A stretch of 12,853 nucleotides of DNA from CALGYY01 sp964585485 (GTDB taxonomy: Bacteria > Bacteroidota > Bacteroidia > Bacteroidales > CAIWKO01). The translations under genes were made by a program, and so were the position numbers. Each line of letters begins with the position of its first letter. The stretch's first letter is position 1. Below are positions 1 to 6,681 of the stretch, piece by piece. The stretch spans positions 1-12,853 of the forward strand of contig CAZPDS010000071.1 of NCBI GenBank assembly GCA_964585485.1, given 5' to 3'. A model generated the notes under the pieces. That model had not been told where the DNA came from, did not search any database, and saw nothing but the letters and a program-made list of their open reading frames with translations.

Positions 1-339
1 GGGCGCATCCTGACGGCGGAGCTGGATTTTTGAGGCCAGGGCGGTCAGTGTCCAGAACAAAAACATGATCGTAGCTGCGGAAAACAGGGCCGACATGATG
101 TTGATCATAAACGCGACGCGGCTCACATCGCCGAACGCGAAGAGGGAAAAGAAGCGACCCATTAACTGAAACAAAGGCGCACCGGGCGGGTGGCCGACCT
201 GCAGTTTATAAGCGGTGGAGATGTACTCACCGCAATCCCAGAAACTGGCGGTAGGTTCGGCGGTCAGGATGTACACCACCGCAGCGGTAAGAAACATCAG
301 CCAACCCAGAACATTATTAACTCGTTTGTATTGTTTCAT
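1..339 (-). CDS. DUF2723 family membrane glycosyltransferase-like protein, N-terminal part
   Basis: The gene runs off the left edge, so only its first 113 codons are visible. The product begins MKQYKRVNNVLGWL, then a hydrophobic helix at about residues 10-27. The signature FWDCGEYI lies near residues 33-40 and VGHPPGAPLF near 48-57, followed by two more hydrophobic segments. This is the characteristic N-terminus of DUF2723 proteins, large multi-pass inner-membrane proteins of Bacteroidota related to the protein O-mannosyltransferase (PMT/GT-C) superfamily. In that fold the acidic residues after the first helix (the WDCGE region here) are expected to be catalytic. By family it probably transfers a sugar from a lipid carrier on the periplasmic side, but the substrate cannot be read from the sequence. 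It is the last visible gene of a minus-strand group after the 270-residue membrane protein, with its own -7 element at 389-396. The start is the only ATG that keeps the conserved N-terminus intact. Confidence 0.9.
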   Translation of the reverse strand, partial: MKQYKRVNNVLGWLMFLTAAVVYILTAEPTASFWDCGEYISTAYKLQVGHPPGAPLFQLMGRFFSLFAFGDVSRVAFMINIMSALFSAATIMFLFWTLTALASKIQLRRQDAP

Positions 340-358
340 AGCCAGGGCCTAAAGTAAG

Positions 359-380
359 AAGACCCGTGTTACAGGGTCTT
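359..380 (-). promoter_or_regulatory. Hairpin in the leader of the DUF2723 gene, or terminator of the upstream gene
   Basis: A perfect 7-bp stem (AAGACCC / GGGTCTT) encloses an 8-nt loop. On the minus strand it lies after the stop of the 270-residue protein gene and before the DUF2723 start. It also lies just downstream of the predicted -7 element at 389-396, so it could form at the very 5' end of the DUF2723 transcript. Only a weak T-rich stretch follows it on the minus strand, so a simple intrinsic terminator is not assured. Confidence 0.4.
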
Positions 381-388
381 TTCGCAGA

Positions 389-396
389 CAAAAATA
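389..396 (-). promoter_or_regulatory. Bacteroidota -7 promoter element (TATTTTTG) for the DUF2723 gene
   Basis: On the minus strand this is an exact TAnnTTTG match, 49 nt before the DUF2723 ATG. No clear -33 TTTG box is seen at the usual spacing. It would allow the DUF2723 gene to be transcribed apart from the two genes upstream. Confidence 0.4.
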
Positions 397-406
397 GGTA
401 AAATGT

Positions 407-1219
407 TCAACCCGTCGTTACCGTACCGGTGGCCACGTTAAGTTCGGAACCAAAGAGGCTGTGCGGGATGGAGAAAACCACCAGCGTAATGACGGCAGCG
501 ATGATGATCCAGAGCGGACGCGGTTTTTCCGCTTTTCGGTTCATCGCGAAGGCCAGTATCCAAAACACAAGGGCGATCAGGGTTTTGTTATCGGTCAGAT
601 CCCATCCGAAGGGCAGTCCGGTCCAGAACTCGCCGAAAGCATATTTCTGCATGATGGGACCCAGGACAAAGCCCCCGACGATCATCAGCACCAGGGTATA
701 GCTTGTGTAAATCCGCATACGGTCGTGGCGGAAAGCGGCGGACAAGCCGGCGATGTTGGCACACAGCATAGCCAGAAACATCATAACGATGTGGAGGATC
801 AGAACCAGCGCGGGCACCGGTCCGCGAAAGCGGATAACCGCCCTGTTTTCACCATCGGGCCGCAGGGTTTCGCTGCCCGAGTATAATTCCACGAAATACT
901 CCAGTTTGCCGGCGGGCGGCTGAGCGGGAAGCAGGGCAATGAGGTCGCCGTTGTTACGGATCATAGGCAGCGTATCCCAGTCCTCATTGGTGGGGTACCG
1001 GCGAAAAAAGATCCGTCCGTCCACCTCCTGCTTTCCGGTTGGGATGCGGACTTCACAACTTGAGGTGCTTTCGTTGGAGCGGGGCAGGGAAAACTTCAAT
1101 GGTTTACCGGCCCATTCCGTGACGATTTTTTTAGGATGGCTCGGGCCTGTCACCCGTTGGTAATAGCCGGCCGAAATCGTAATCAACAGGGCCATCACCA
1201 TAATCAGGTAATACTTCAT
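407..1219 (-). CDS. Conserved-looking hypothetical membrane protein with a periplasmic domain
   Basis: I do not recognise the family. The 270-residue product has an N-terminal hydrophobic segment (about 4-20) that is either a signal peptide or an anchor. A soluble beta-rich stretch follows (about 30-132), including a segment like a strand-rich domain around GKLEYFVELY. Then come four predicted membrane helices near 134-160, 173-193, 212-227 and 236-256. The loop FGWDLTDNKT (204-213) between helices is striking and may be functional. The soluble part is expected to face the periplasm. The ATG lies 17 bp after the stop of the M28 peptidase gene, so the two are very likely co-transcribed. The DUF2723 gene follows after 67 bp. 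The context suggests an envelope role, but no function should be assigned. Confidence 0.85.
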   Translation of the reverse strand: MKYYLIMVMALLITISAGYYQRVTGPSHPKKIVTEWAGKPLKFSLPRSNESTSSCEVRIPTGKQEVDGRIFFRRYPTNEDWDTLPMIRNNGDLIALLPAQPPAGKLEYFVELYSGSETLRPDGENRAVIRFRGPVPALVLILHIVMMFLAMLCANIAGLSAAFRHDRMRIYTSYTLVLMIVGGFVLGPIMQKYAFGEFWTGLPFGWDLTDNKTLIALVFWILAFAMNRKAEKPRPLWIIIAAVITLVVFSIPHSLFGSELNVATGTVTTG

Positions 1220-1236
1220 AGGTCAGTGTTTTTAAA

Positions 1237-2502
1237 TTATAGTTGGATTAAAACTACCTGGGATTTTTTTCCGCGCCGGAAGTCAACCGAAACGGACTGG
1301 CCGGCGGTCAGGCTTTTCAGCACATCCATATAGTCATAAATATTCTTCACAGGTTTACCGTCGATCGCGGTAATCACATCGCCTTTCAGAAGCCCCCCCC
1401 GTTGGGCGGGACTGTTCTCGTTTACGGCACCAACGCCCACGCCAACGGCAGCGGTATTGCCAAAATCGGGCATGATGCCCAGGCGCACTTTAAGGTTCAT
1501 CGCTGTGCGGCTTCCTTCACGGGGACCGGCTTCCAGGAAGAGCGGTGACAGGGTATCGGCATCAACTTTCCGCAAGAGGTCGGCGATGATATCCGCGGTC
1601 AGCGCCATACCCTTATAATTCAGCAGTTCCGCATCATCGGCAGGGGTATGATAATCGGCGTGAGCTCCGGTACTAAAATAGAGAACCGGGATGCTATCGG
1701 AATAAAAGGAGGCATGATCGGAGGGCCCGTAGCCTTCTTTTGCGTAGCTTGCTTTGCAGCGTCTACCCTCCATTACCGCATTCAGCAAGGCTTCCGCGTT
1801 TCCGAATGTACCAGTGCCGCCAATTTGCAGGCCTGGCTTTTTTTTGTCCATACGTCCGACCATATCGAGGTTGATCATCAGGACGTGTTGTTTCAGTGGC
1901 ACCACGGGGTGGTCGGTATACCAGGCTGAGCCCAGGAGGCCGATTTCCTCTGCGCTGAAGGCGATAAAGATCAGGCTGCGCTTGAGGGGTGATTTTCCGT
2001 TTTTGAGGATATCTGCCAGCTCCAGCAGTGTAGCCACGCCCGAAGCGTTATCGTCGGCGCCATTGTGAACGGCAGTGGTATCGGGCCGGCGAGAACCTGA
2101 GTGAGGTCCGCCCAAGCCAAGGTGATCGTAGTGAGCCCCAATGATAATGTAGTGGTTTTTCAGGACCGGATCGGATCCGGGCAGTATGGCGAGGACATTG
2201 CTGGTGGCGACGGTGGCAAACTCACGGTTGGCCGCGCTATCTCCGCGTAACAGATACGTTGCGTCGAAGGATTGAAAAGCGCCCTGTTCCGGGAAGGTCA
2301 GGCCGGTGGATTCAAAGGCCCTTTTAATATACCGGGCTGCTTTTTCACAACCTGGCGTTCCGGTTTGCCGCCCCTGGAGGGAATCGGAGGCCAGGATTTC
2401 GGTGTGTCGGCGGAGTTGGTCCGGCCGGGCCTCCTGACTGTAACCTACGGATAAGGAGAACAGGGAAATCAGGCCAAGAGCGGGAAGGATACGACGCAGC
2501 AT
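1237..2502 (-). CDS. Secreted M28-family zinc metallopeptidase with C-terminal PDZ domain
   Basis: The 421-residue product has a signal peptide (about 1-22), an M28 peptidase domain (about 25-315) and a PDZ domain (about 335-421). The two-zinc site of the family is intact. H124 lies in AHYDH, the bridging D150 in NGADDNASG, general base E185 and ligand E186 in SAEE, D213 in NLDMVG, and H285 in YHTPADD. The family removes N-terminal residues from peptides (aminopeptidase) or trims other peptide-like bonds using co-catalytic zinc. This one should act in the periplasm or outside the cell. The PDZ domain, with VGAVNENSPAQRGGLLKGD near 357-375, may bind substrate C-termini. No lipobox is seen. The gene opens a minus-strand operon with the 270-residue membrane protein, and a TAACTTTG element lies 10 nt before its ATG. 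Confidence 0.95.
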   Translation of the reverse strand: MLRRILPALGLISLFSLSVGYSQEARPDQLRRHTEILASDSLQGRQTGTPGCEKAARYIKRAFESTGLTFPEQGAFQSFDATYLLRGDSAANREFATVATSNVLAILPGSDPVLKNHYIIIGAHYDHLGLGGPHSGSRRPDTTAVHNGADDNASGVATLLELADILKNGKSPLKRSLIFIAFSAEEIGLLGSAWYTDHPVVPLKQHVLMINLDMVGRMDKKKPGLQIGGTGTFGNAEALLNAVMEGRRCKASYAKEGYGPSDHASFYSDSIPVLYFSTGAHADYHTPADDAELLNYKGMALTADIIADLLRKVDADTLSPLFLEAGPREGSRTAMNLKVRLGIMPDFGNTAAVGVGVGAVNENSPAQRGGLLKGDVITAIDGKPVKNIYDYMDVLKSLTAGQSVSVDFRRGKKSQVVLIQL

Positions 2503-2512
2503 CTTTTTTCTG

Positions 2513-2520
2513 CAAAGTTA
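2513..2520 (-). promoter_or_regulatory. -7 promoter element (TAACTTTG) for the M28 peptidase operon
   Basis: On the minus strand this is an exact TAnnTTTG match, 10 nt before the peptidase ATG. The predicted transcript would have a leader of only about 6 nt, rich in A. No -33 box is evident upstream. Confidence 0.5.
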
Positions 2521-2613
2521 TCAAAAAAATCAGCGCAGCAGCAGAGAAGAGAGGCTTGGGGGTCAGGCCAAAAGAAAAAAAAGCGTGCAGGTGGGGAAAC
2601 GAACAAATTTTTG

Positions 2614-2621
2614 TATTTTTG
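2614..2621 (+). promoter_or_regulatory. -7 promoter element (TATTTTTG) for the thioredoxin-like gene
   Basis: An exact TAnnTTTG match lies 22 nt before the ATG at 2644, in an AT-rich stretch of the divergent intergenic region. It gives a predicted leader of roughly 18 nt. Confidence 0.5.
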
Positions 2622-2643
2622 TCCTGAATCAAAACAAACGACC

Positions 2644-3153
2644 ATGAGATACTTAAGTTTAGCTCTTCTTTTTGTTGCCCTTTCTTTTCAGACCTTTGCT
2701 CAAAATTTCAACACAAGCGTTAAGGATGAAAAATCCGGTACAGAAATTCTTGTCGGTAACTGCACCTTCGCCGGGCTATACGAAGGCGAATTCGGCCAGT
2801 ACTATTGGAAAGAATACAATGCGTACAAGGCTGGCAATGATGCTTTGAATCAGCTAAAATACAAGTTGGATGACATCAACTTCACCGTTGTTCTGGGCAC
2901 CTGGTGTGGCGACAGCAAAGAGCAGGTTGGTCGTTTTATGAAAGTACTGGCTACCCTGAAATACGATTTGGAGCGTTGTACGCTCATTGGGGTTGACCGT
3001 GAAAAGCTGGCGGGCGATGTCGACATCAGTAAGTTAAATATCACGCTGGTGCCCACCTTCATCGTATTCCGCAACGGCACGGAAATCGGCCGTATTGTTG
3101 AATCGCCTGAGAGCACCTTTGAGCAGGATCTGGTTAAGATCATTCAAAAATAA
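2644..3153 (+). CDS. Exported thioredoxin-fold protein with a single active-site cysteine
   Basis: The 169-residue product carries a clear signal peptide (1-20, cleavage likely after TFAQ) and a thioredoxin-like domain (about 75-169). The active-site position reads GTWCGDSKEQ with C88, so the usual second cysteine of CxxC is replaced by D (WCGDS). The cis-proline is P137 in VPTF. C40 and C112 lie outside the active site. WCGD thioredoxins of this kind are widespread in Bacteroidota. A single cysteine argues against classical dithiol reduction and for a monothiol, mixed-disulfide or non-redox role in the periplasm, which is inference. The reading frame extends upstream to 2611 through non-ATG starts, but ATG 2644 is preferred because it begins the signal peptide and lies downstream of the promoter element. 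The gene is divergent from the M28 operon. Confidence 0.9.
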   Translation: MRYLSLALLFVALSFQTFAQNFNTSVKDEKSGTEILVGNCTFAGLYEGEFGQYYWKEYNAYKAGNDALNQLKYKLDDINFTVVLGTWCGDSKEQVGRFMKVLATLKYDLERCTLIGVDREKLAGDVDISKLNITLVPTFIVFRNGTEIGRIVESPESTFEQDLVKIIQK

Positions 3154-3221
3154 GGTCTGAACCTGCTTGCTTCAAACGTTTTCGCTGAAAACAGCCAGAC
3201 GCTACGAATGTGATTATTTTG

Positions 3222-3229
3222 TACATTTG
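3222..3229 (+). promoter_or_regulatory. -7 promoter element (TACATTTG) immediately before trpS
   Basis: An exact TAnnTTTG match leaves 4 nt before the trpS ATG. At the usual spacing, transcription would start at or within 1-2 nt of the A of ATG, giving a leaderless mRNA. No -33 TTTG is found about 19 bp upstream. Confidence 0.55.
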
Positions 3230-3233
3230 TCGC

Positions 3234-4229
3234 ATGGAAACAGTTGTCAGCGGAATTCGGCCTACCGGCCATTTACACCTTGGAAATTATTTCGGGGCTT
3301 TACAGAATTTCATTCGCATGCAGAATGAGCAGCGATGCTTTTTTTTCATTGCTGATTATCATTCGCTCACCACGCACCCGACGCCCCAGGACCTGCGGGG
3401 CAATGTGCGCAATGTACTGATTGAGTACCTGGCTGCCGGTTTGGATCCGGAAAAGGCCACGCTGTATATTCAGAGCGACGTACCGGAGACGGCCGAGCTT
3501 TACCTGATTCTCAACATGAACGCTTACCTGGGCGAGCTGCAACGGGTGACTTCGTTTAAAGAAAAAGCGCGGCAGCAGCCCGATAATATTAACGCCGGCC
3601 TGCTCACCTACCCCACGCTGATGGCGGCCGACATCATCCTGCACAAAGCCAGCAAAGTGCCTGTTGGCAAGGACCAGGAGCAACATCTGGAGATGACGCG
3701 GACCTTTGCCAATCGTTTCAACCGGATGTATAAGGTTGATTATTTCCCGGAGCCTGTAGCCTTTAATTTTGGCGAAGAGCTGGTAAAAATTCCCGGATTG
3801 GACGGGAGTTTAAAGATGAGCAAGAGCGACAGCGGGAACTCGGCCATTTTTCTGGCTGATGAAGCCGAAGTGATCCGAAAGAAAATCATGAAGGCCGTTA
3901 CCGATGCCGGTCCGACCGAAGCGAACCAGCCCATTCCGCAGACCATACAAAATCTTTTTCACCTGATGAAAGTGGTTTCGACGCCCGACACCTTAACTTT
4001 TTTCACGGAAGCCTGGAACAATGCGAGCATTCGTTACGGTGATATGAAGAAGCAATTGGCGGAAGACATGGTGGTGTTTATGACGCCTTTGCGGGAACGA
4101 ATTCTGGAAATCGGGTCACGCAAAGAATACGTAGACAAGGTCATACTGATGGGTCGCGACAAAGCCCGCGCGAGTGCCTCGACGACCATCCGCGAAGTAC
4201 GCGAAATCATAGGATTCAATACTATTTAA
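3234..4229 (+). CDS. trpS: Tryptophanyl-tRNA synthetase
   Basis: The enzyme charges tRNA-Trp with tryptophan using ATP in the cytoplasm. The 331-residue product matches the usual bacterial TrpRS length. The class I signatures are intact: HLGN (15-18, in GHLHLGNYFGA) as the HIGH motif, KMSKS at 194-198, and the conserved VGKDQEQH at 144-151. It is preceded by the N-terminal family motif VVSGIRPTG. A longer reading frame begins with GTG at 3210, but ATG 3234 starts exactly where the family starts. The extra 8 codons would also run through the predicted promoter element. It heads a tight three-gene cluster with a small membrane protein (4-nt gap) and hflX, suggesting a shared transcript. Confidence 0.97.
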   Translation: METVVSGIRPTGHLHLGNYFGALQNFIRMQNEQRCFFFIADYHSLTTHPTPQDLRGNVRNVLIEYLAAGLDPEKATLYIQSDVPETAELYLILNMNAYLGELQRVTSFKEKARQQPDNINAGLLTYPTLMAADIILHKASKVPVGKDQEQHLEMTRTFANRFNRMYKVDYFPEPVAFNFGEELVKIPGLDGSLKMSKSDSGNSAIFLADEAEVIRKKIMKAVTDAGPTEANQPIPQTIQNLFHLMKVVSTPDTLTFFTEAWNNASIRYGDMKKQLAEDMVVFMTPLRERILEIGSRKEYVDKVILMGRDKARASASTTIREVREIIGFNTI

Positions 4230-4233
4230 ATTT

Positions 4234-4578
4234 ATGGAACCATTAAAATTTGCCTTCCCCGCCGCCAGTTGGCTGCTTCGCATTGCCGTACTGATCGCGG
4301 TGTACATGATTTATTTTGTCACGTTCCGTACGTTTGATACAAGCAGCATGGCCTTCTGGATTGCCTGTGGATTCGGGCTGTTCGCCATCTTGCTTTTTGT
4401 AGGAGGGTTCATGAAATCCCATAACCTTACGGTAATCTCCGCCGTTCTGCTCACCCTGGGTTGCGGGTATAAAATTGTGATGCATTTCGTTTTCAACGAA
4501 GGCAGCTTCATCGCCATATACGGGATATTCGCTGCGCTATCGCTGTATTTCGCCACCACCGGCAACCGTAAAAAATAA
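4234..4578 (+). CDS. Small four-helix membrane protein of unknown function
   Basis: The 114-residue product has four predicted membrane helices at about 12-32, 41-59, 66-86 and 91-107, with a basic tail (GNRKK) that suggests a cytoplasmic C-terminus. I recognise no family motif. The ATG follows the trpS stop by 4 nt, and its own stop precedes the hflX start by 8 nt, so translation is probably coupled within the operon. No internal promoter element is seen. The link to trpS and hflX does not by itself say what it does. Confidence 0.85.
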   Translation: MEPLKFAFPAASWLLRIAVLIAVYMIYFVTFRTFDTSSMAFWIACGFGLFAILLFVGGFMKSHNLTVISAVLLTLGCGYKIVMHFVFNEGSFIAIYGIFAALSLYFATTGNRKK

Positions 4579-4586
4579 GCCCCCTA

Positions 4587-5774
4587 TTGAAAGAGACAAT
4601 AAGCGCTGTGGAAGCAGAACGTGCGGTACTTGTAGGCCTGGTGTTACCCGGCCTCGACAAAGAAAAAGCGCAGGAGTACCTTGACGAGCTGGACTTTTTA
4701 CTTGAAACCGCCGGTGGCGTAAGTGTACATCGTTTCTTGCAGAAGCAGCCTTACGCTGATCCCCGCACCTTTGTCGGATCCGGCAAGGTGGGCGAGATTG
4801 CTCACTACATAAGTGAGCACAAGATTGAGTTGGCTGTTTTTGATGATGAACTCTCGCCATCTCAGCTTCGCAACCTGGAGCAGGAGTTAAAGTGCAGAAT
4901 TTTGGACCGCACCAATCTTATCCTGGACATTTTTGCGCGCCGTGCGCGCACATCCTACGCCATGGTTCAGGTAGAGCTGGCGCAATACCAGTACCTGCTT
5001 CCGCGCCTGACGCGCATGTGGACGCACCTTTCCAAACAAAAGGGCGGCATCGGGATGCGGGGTCCGGGGGAAAAAGAAATTGAGACCGACCGCCGTATCA
5101 TTCGGGATAAGATCGCCTTGCTGAAGGAAAAACTCAAGCAGATCGACAAGCAGCAAGCCACGCAACGGCAGCATCGCGAATCGATGGTTCGTGTGGCGCT
5201 GGTGGGATACACCAATGTGGGAAAATCCACCCTGATGAACGTGCTGAGCAAGTCGCAGGTGTTTGCAGAAAACAAGCTTTTTGCTACCCTCGACACCACC
5301 GTTCGCAAAGTGGTCATCGGGAACCTTCCATTTTTACTTAGCGATACCGTTGGGTTCATTCGTAAACTCCCGGTGCATTTGGTAGAATCCTTTAAATCCA
5401 CGCTGGATGAAGTAAGGGAAGCCGACATTTTGCTGCACATTGTGGATATATCGCACCCCGGTTTTGAGGAGCAGATTCAAACGGTGCAGCAGACCATCAC
5501 AGACATCGGTGCGGCCGGCAAACCCACCTTTCTCATCTTCAACAAAACGGACGCATACCGCATCCGGGAGCCAGAGCCGGACAGCCTTGAAGAAACAGAC
5601 GTTCCTCAGACACTCGGAGAACTGCAGCAAACCTGGATGGCGAAAGAGCACGCGCCCTGCATTTTCATTTCCGCCTTGCAAAAAGATAATGTAGAAGCCT
5701 TACGGCTGGCGCTCTACGAAGAGGTGAAGCGAATACACATCAAGAGGTATCCGTATGATCATTTTTTGTATTGA
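4587..5774 (+). CDS. hflX: GTPase HflX
   Basis: HflX is a translational GTPase-like protein that binds the 50S subunit and, in studied bacteria, splits stalled or stress-arrested ribosomes. The 395-residue product has the HflX N-terminal domain (about 10-190) with the hallmark GGIGMRGPGEKEIETDRR stretch at 153-170, preceded by a helical linker. The G domain then shows G1 GYTNVGKS (207-214), G3 DTVG (253-256), G4 NKTD (319-322) and G5 SAL (362-364). A short C-terminal domain completes it. The start is inferred to be TTG at 4587. The same frame has a stop at 4569-4571, and no ATG or GTG lies between. It is the last gene of the trpS cluster, so a stress-related ribosome factor appears tied to tRNA charging. 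Confidence 0.95.
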   Translation: MKETISAVEAERAVLVGLVLPGLDKEKAQEYLDELDFLLETAGGVSVHRFLQKQPYADPRTFVGSGKVGEIAHYISEHKIELAVFDDELSPSQLRNLEQELKCRILDRTNLILDIFARRARTSYAMVQVELAQYQYLLPRLTRMWTHLSKQKGGIGMRGPGEKEIETDRRIIRDKIALLKEKLKQIDKQQATQRQHRESMVRVALVGYTNVGKSTLMNVLSKSQVFAENKLFATLDTTVRKVVIGNLPFLLSDTVGFIRKLPVHLVESFKSTLDEVREADILLHIVDISHPGFEEQIQTVQQTITDIGAAGKPTFLIFNKTDAYRIREPEPDSLEETDVPQTLGELQQTWMAKEHAPCIFISALQKDNVEALRLALYEEVKRIHIKRYPYDHFLY

Positions 5775-5803
5775 TGATTGGCGAACAAGTGCAGATTGAA
5801 GAA

Positions 5804-5878
5804 TGAAGCGATGTGAGAAAACGGCCTGAATATTTATTAAACCTTGTCCTTTCGTTCATTTTTCACTTTTCATTCTTC
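5804..5878 (+). repeat. Imperfect inverted repeat with 7-bp periodicity between hflX and the GT2 gene
   Basis: A perfect 10-bp inverted pair, GAAGAATGAA (5808-5817) and TTCATTCTTC (5869-5878), brackets about 51 bases. The right side reads as four phased heptads ending in C (TTCGTTC, ATTTTTC, ACTTTTC, ATTCTTC; 5851-5878). The left side has two heptads resembling their complement (GATTGAA, GAATGAA). In RNA this could fold into a long imperfect stem after hflX and might end transcription, but no T-run follows. The rest of the 148-bp gap holds the GT2 promoter and leader and no gene. Confidence 0.6.
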
Positions 5879-5896
5879 CGTATGAAATCCCTTTCT

Positions 5897-5904
5897 TATC
5901 TTTG
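5897..5904 (+). promoter_or_regulatory. -7 promoter element (TATCTTTG) for the glycosyltransferase pair
   Basis: An exact TAnnTTTG match lies 18 nt before the ATG at 5923. It implies a leader of about 14 nt made largely of the AATTCAC repeat. No -33 box is seen. Confidence 0.5.
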
Positions 5905-5918
5905 AATTCACAATTCAC
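5905..5918 (+). repeat. Two perfect AATTCAC heptads in the GT2 leader
   Basis: AATTCAC occurs twice head to tail, directly between the -7 element and the ATG of the GT2 gene. It is the smallest of the 7-bp-period tracts seen in this window. Confidence 0.6.
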
Positions 5919-5922
5919 CGCT

Positions 5923-6681
5923 ATGCCCGCTTTATCGGTAGTCATCATCACACATAATGAAGAGCGCAACATTGCGCGTTGTCTGGAATCCGTAAAGGAA
6001 ATTGCCGATGATATTGTGGTTGTTGACTCCCTGTCGACCGACGGCACCCAGGCCATTTGCGAATCTTATGGCGCGCGGTTTTTCGCGACTGCATGGAAAG
6101 GCTACAGCGCGATGAAAAACTACGCCAACTCCCTGGCGCGGCATGACTGGATTTTCTCGATTGATGCTGACGAAGCGCTTTCAGACGACCTTCGCAGAAG
6201 CATATTGGAAATCAAACCAAGCGGGGAACTCCGCTCTTACCGGATTGGCCGTATCACTAATTACTGCGGGCACTGGATCCACCACAGCGGCTGGTATCCG
6301 GATGTAAAAGTCCGATTTTTCGACCGGCGAACAACAAGTTGGGAAGGGCTCATCCACGAACGGCTGAATGTTGCGCGCGACGAGGATGCGCCCTTGCTTA
6401 AGGGGCACTGCTATCATTACAGTTACTATACGATAGAAGAGCACAAAGCCCAGGCCGACCGCTTTTCGGCGCTTTCGGCGGAGAGCTTATACAAGCGGGG
6501 GAAGAAGGCCGGTTGGGTGAAGTTGTATCTTGCCCCGGTTTTTCGGTTTTTGAAAATGTATTTTTTTCAGGCCGGGTTTCTGGATGGCCGCTCCGGTTTT
6601 ATCATCGCGCGCATATCGGCAGCCGCCGTTCATCATAAATACATCAAGTTACAACAACTCCATGCGCACGCGACGAATTAA
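5923..6681 (+). CDS. Family 2 glycosyltransferase, WaaE/KdtX-like
   Basis: The 252-residue product is a cytoplasmic GT-A fold enzyme that would move a sugar from a nucleotide-sugar onto a lipid-linked acceptor. It starts with the family motif LSVVIITHNEERNI (4-17). The nucleotide-binding VVVDSLSTDGT follows (32-42), then the DxD-type metal site DADEA (81-85). The C-terminal half carries WEGLIHERL (140-148) and conserved histidines, as in the WaaE/KdtX lipopolysaccharide-core group. The frame could begin with TTG at 5902, but ATG 5923 starts right before the family motif and lies after the promoter element. Its 3' end overlaps the GT9 gene by 20 bp, so the two are probably co-transcribed and act on the same glycan. 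The precise sugar is unknown. Confidence 0.92.
   Translation: MPALSVVIITHNEERNIARCLESVKEIADDIVVVDSLSTDGTQAICESYGARFFATAWKGYSAMKNYANSLARHDWIFSIDADEALSDDLRRSILEIKPSGELRSYRIGRITNYCGHWIHHSGWYPDVKVRFFDRRTTSWEGLIHERLNVARDEDAPLLKGHCYHYSYYTIEEHKAQADRFSALSAESLYKRGKKAGWVKLYLAPVFRFLKMYFFQAGFLDGRSGFIIARISAAAVHHKYIKLQQLHAHATN

Noticed and set aside
461..886. 141-codon open frame on the plus strand opposite the 270-residue membrane protein
   Set aside because: Low-complexity shadow of a gene whose minus-strand frame has clear membrane helices and operon context; no motif and no promoter on the plus strand.
2553..2569. GGCTTG/CAGGCC hairpin followed by an A-rich run in the divergent gap
   Set aside because: No gene reads into it from either side in a direction where it would terminate, and the stem needs a G-U pair.
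2345..2632. 95-codon minus-strand frame across the M28 start and the divergent intergenic region
   Set aside because: Out of frame with the peptidase, and its beginning overlaps the plus-strand promoter. No recognisable domain.
3178..3192. GTTTTC/GAAAAC hairpin after the thioredoxin-like gene
   Set aside because: A 6-bp AT-rich stem with a 3-nt loop and no T-run; too weak to call as a terminator.
6584..6661. N-terminal extension of the GT9 protein by 26 residues
   Set aside because: The extra residues are unlike the family, lie wholly inside the GT2 gene and are encoded in its shifted frame.
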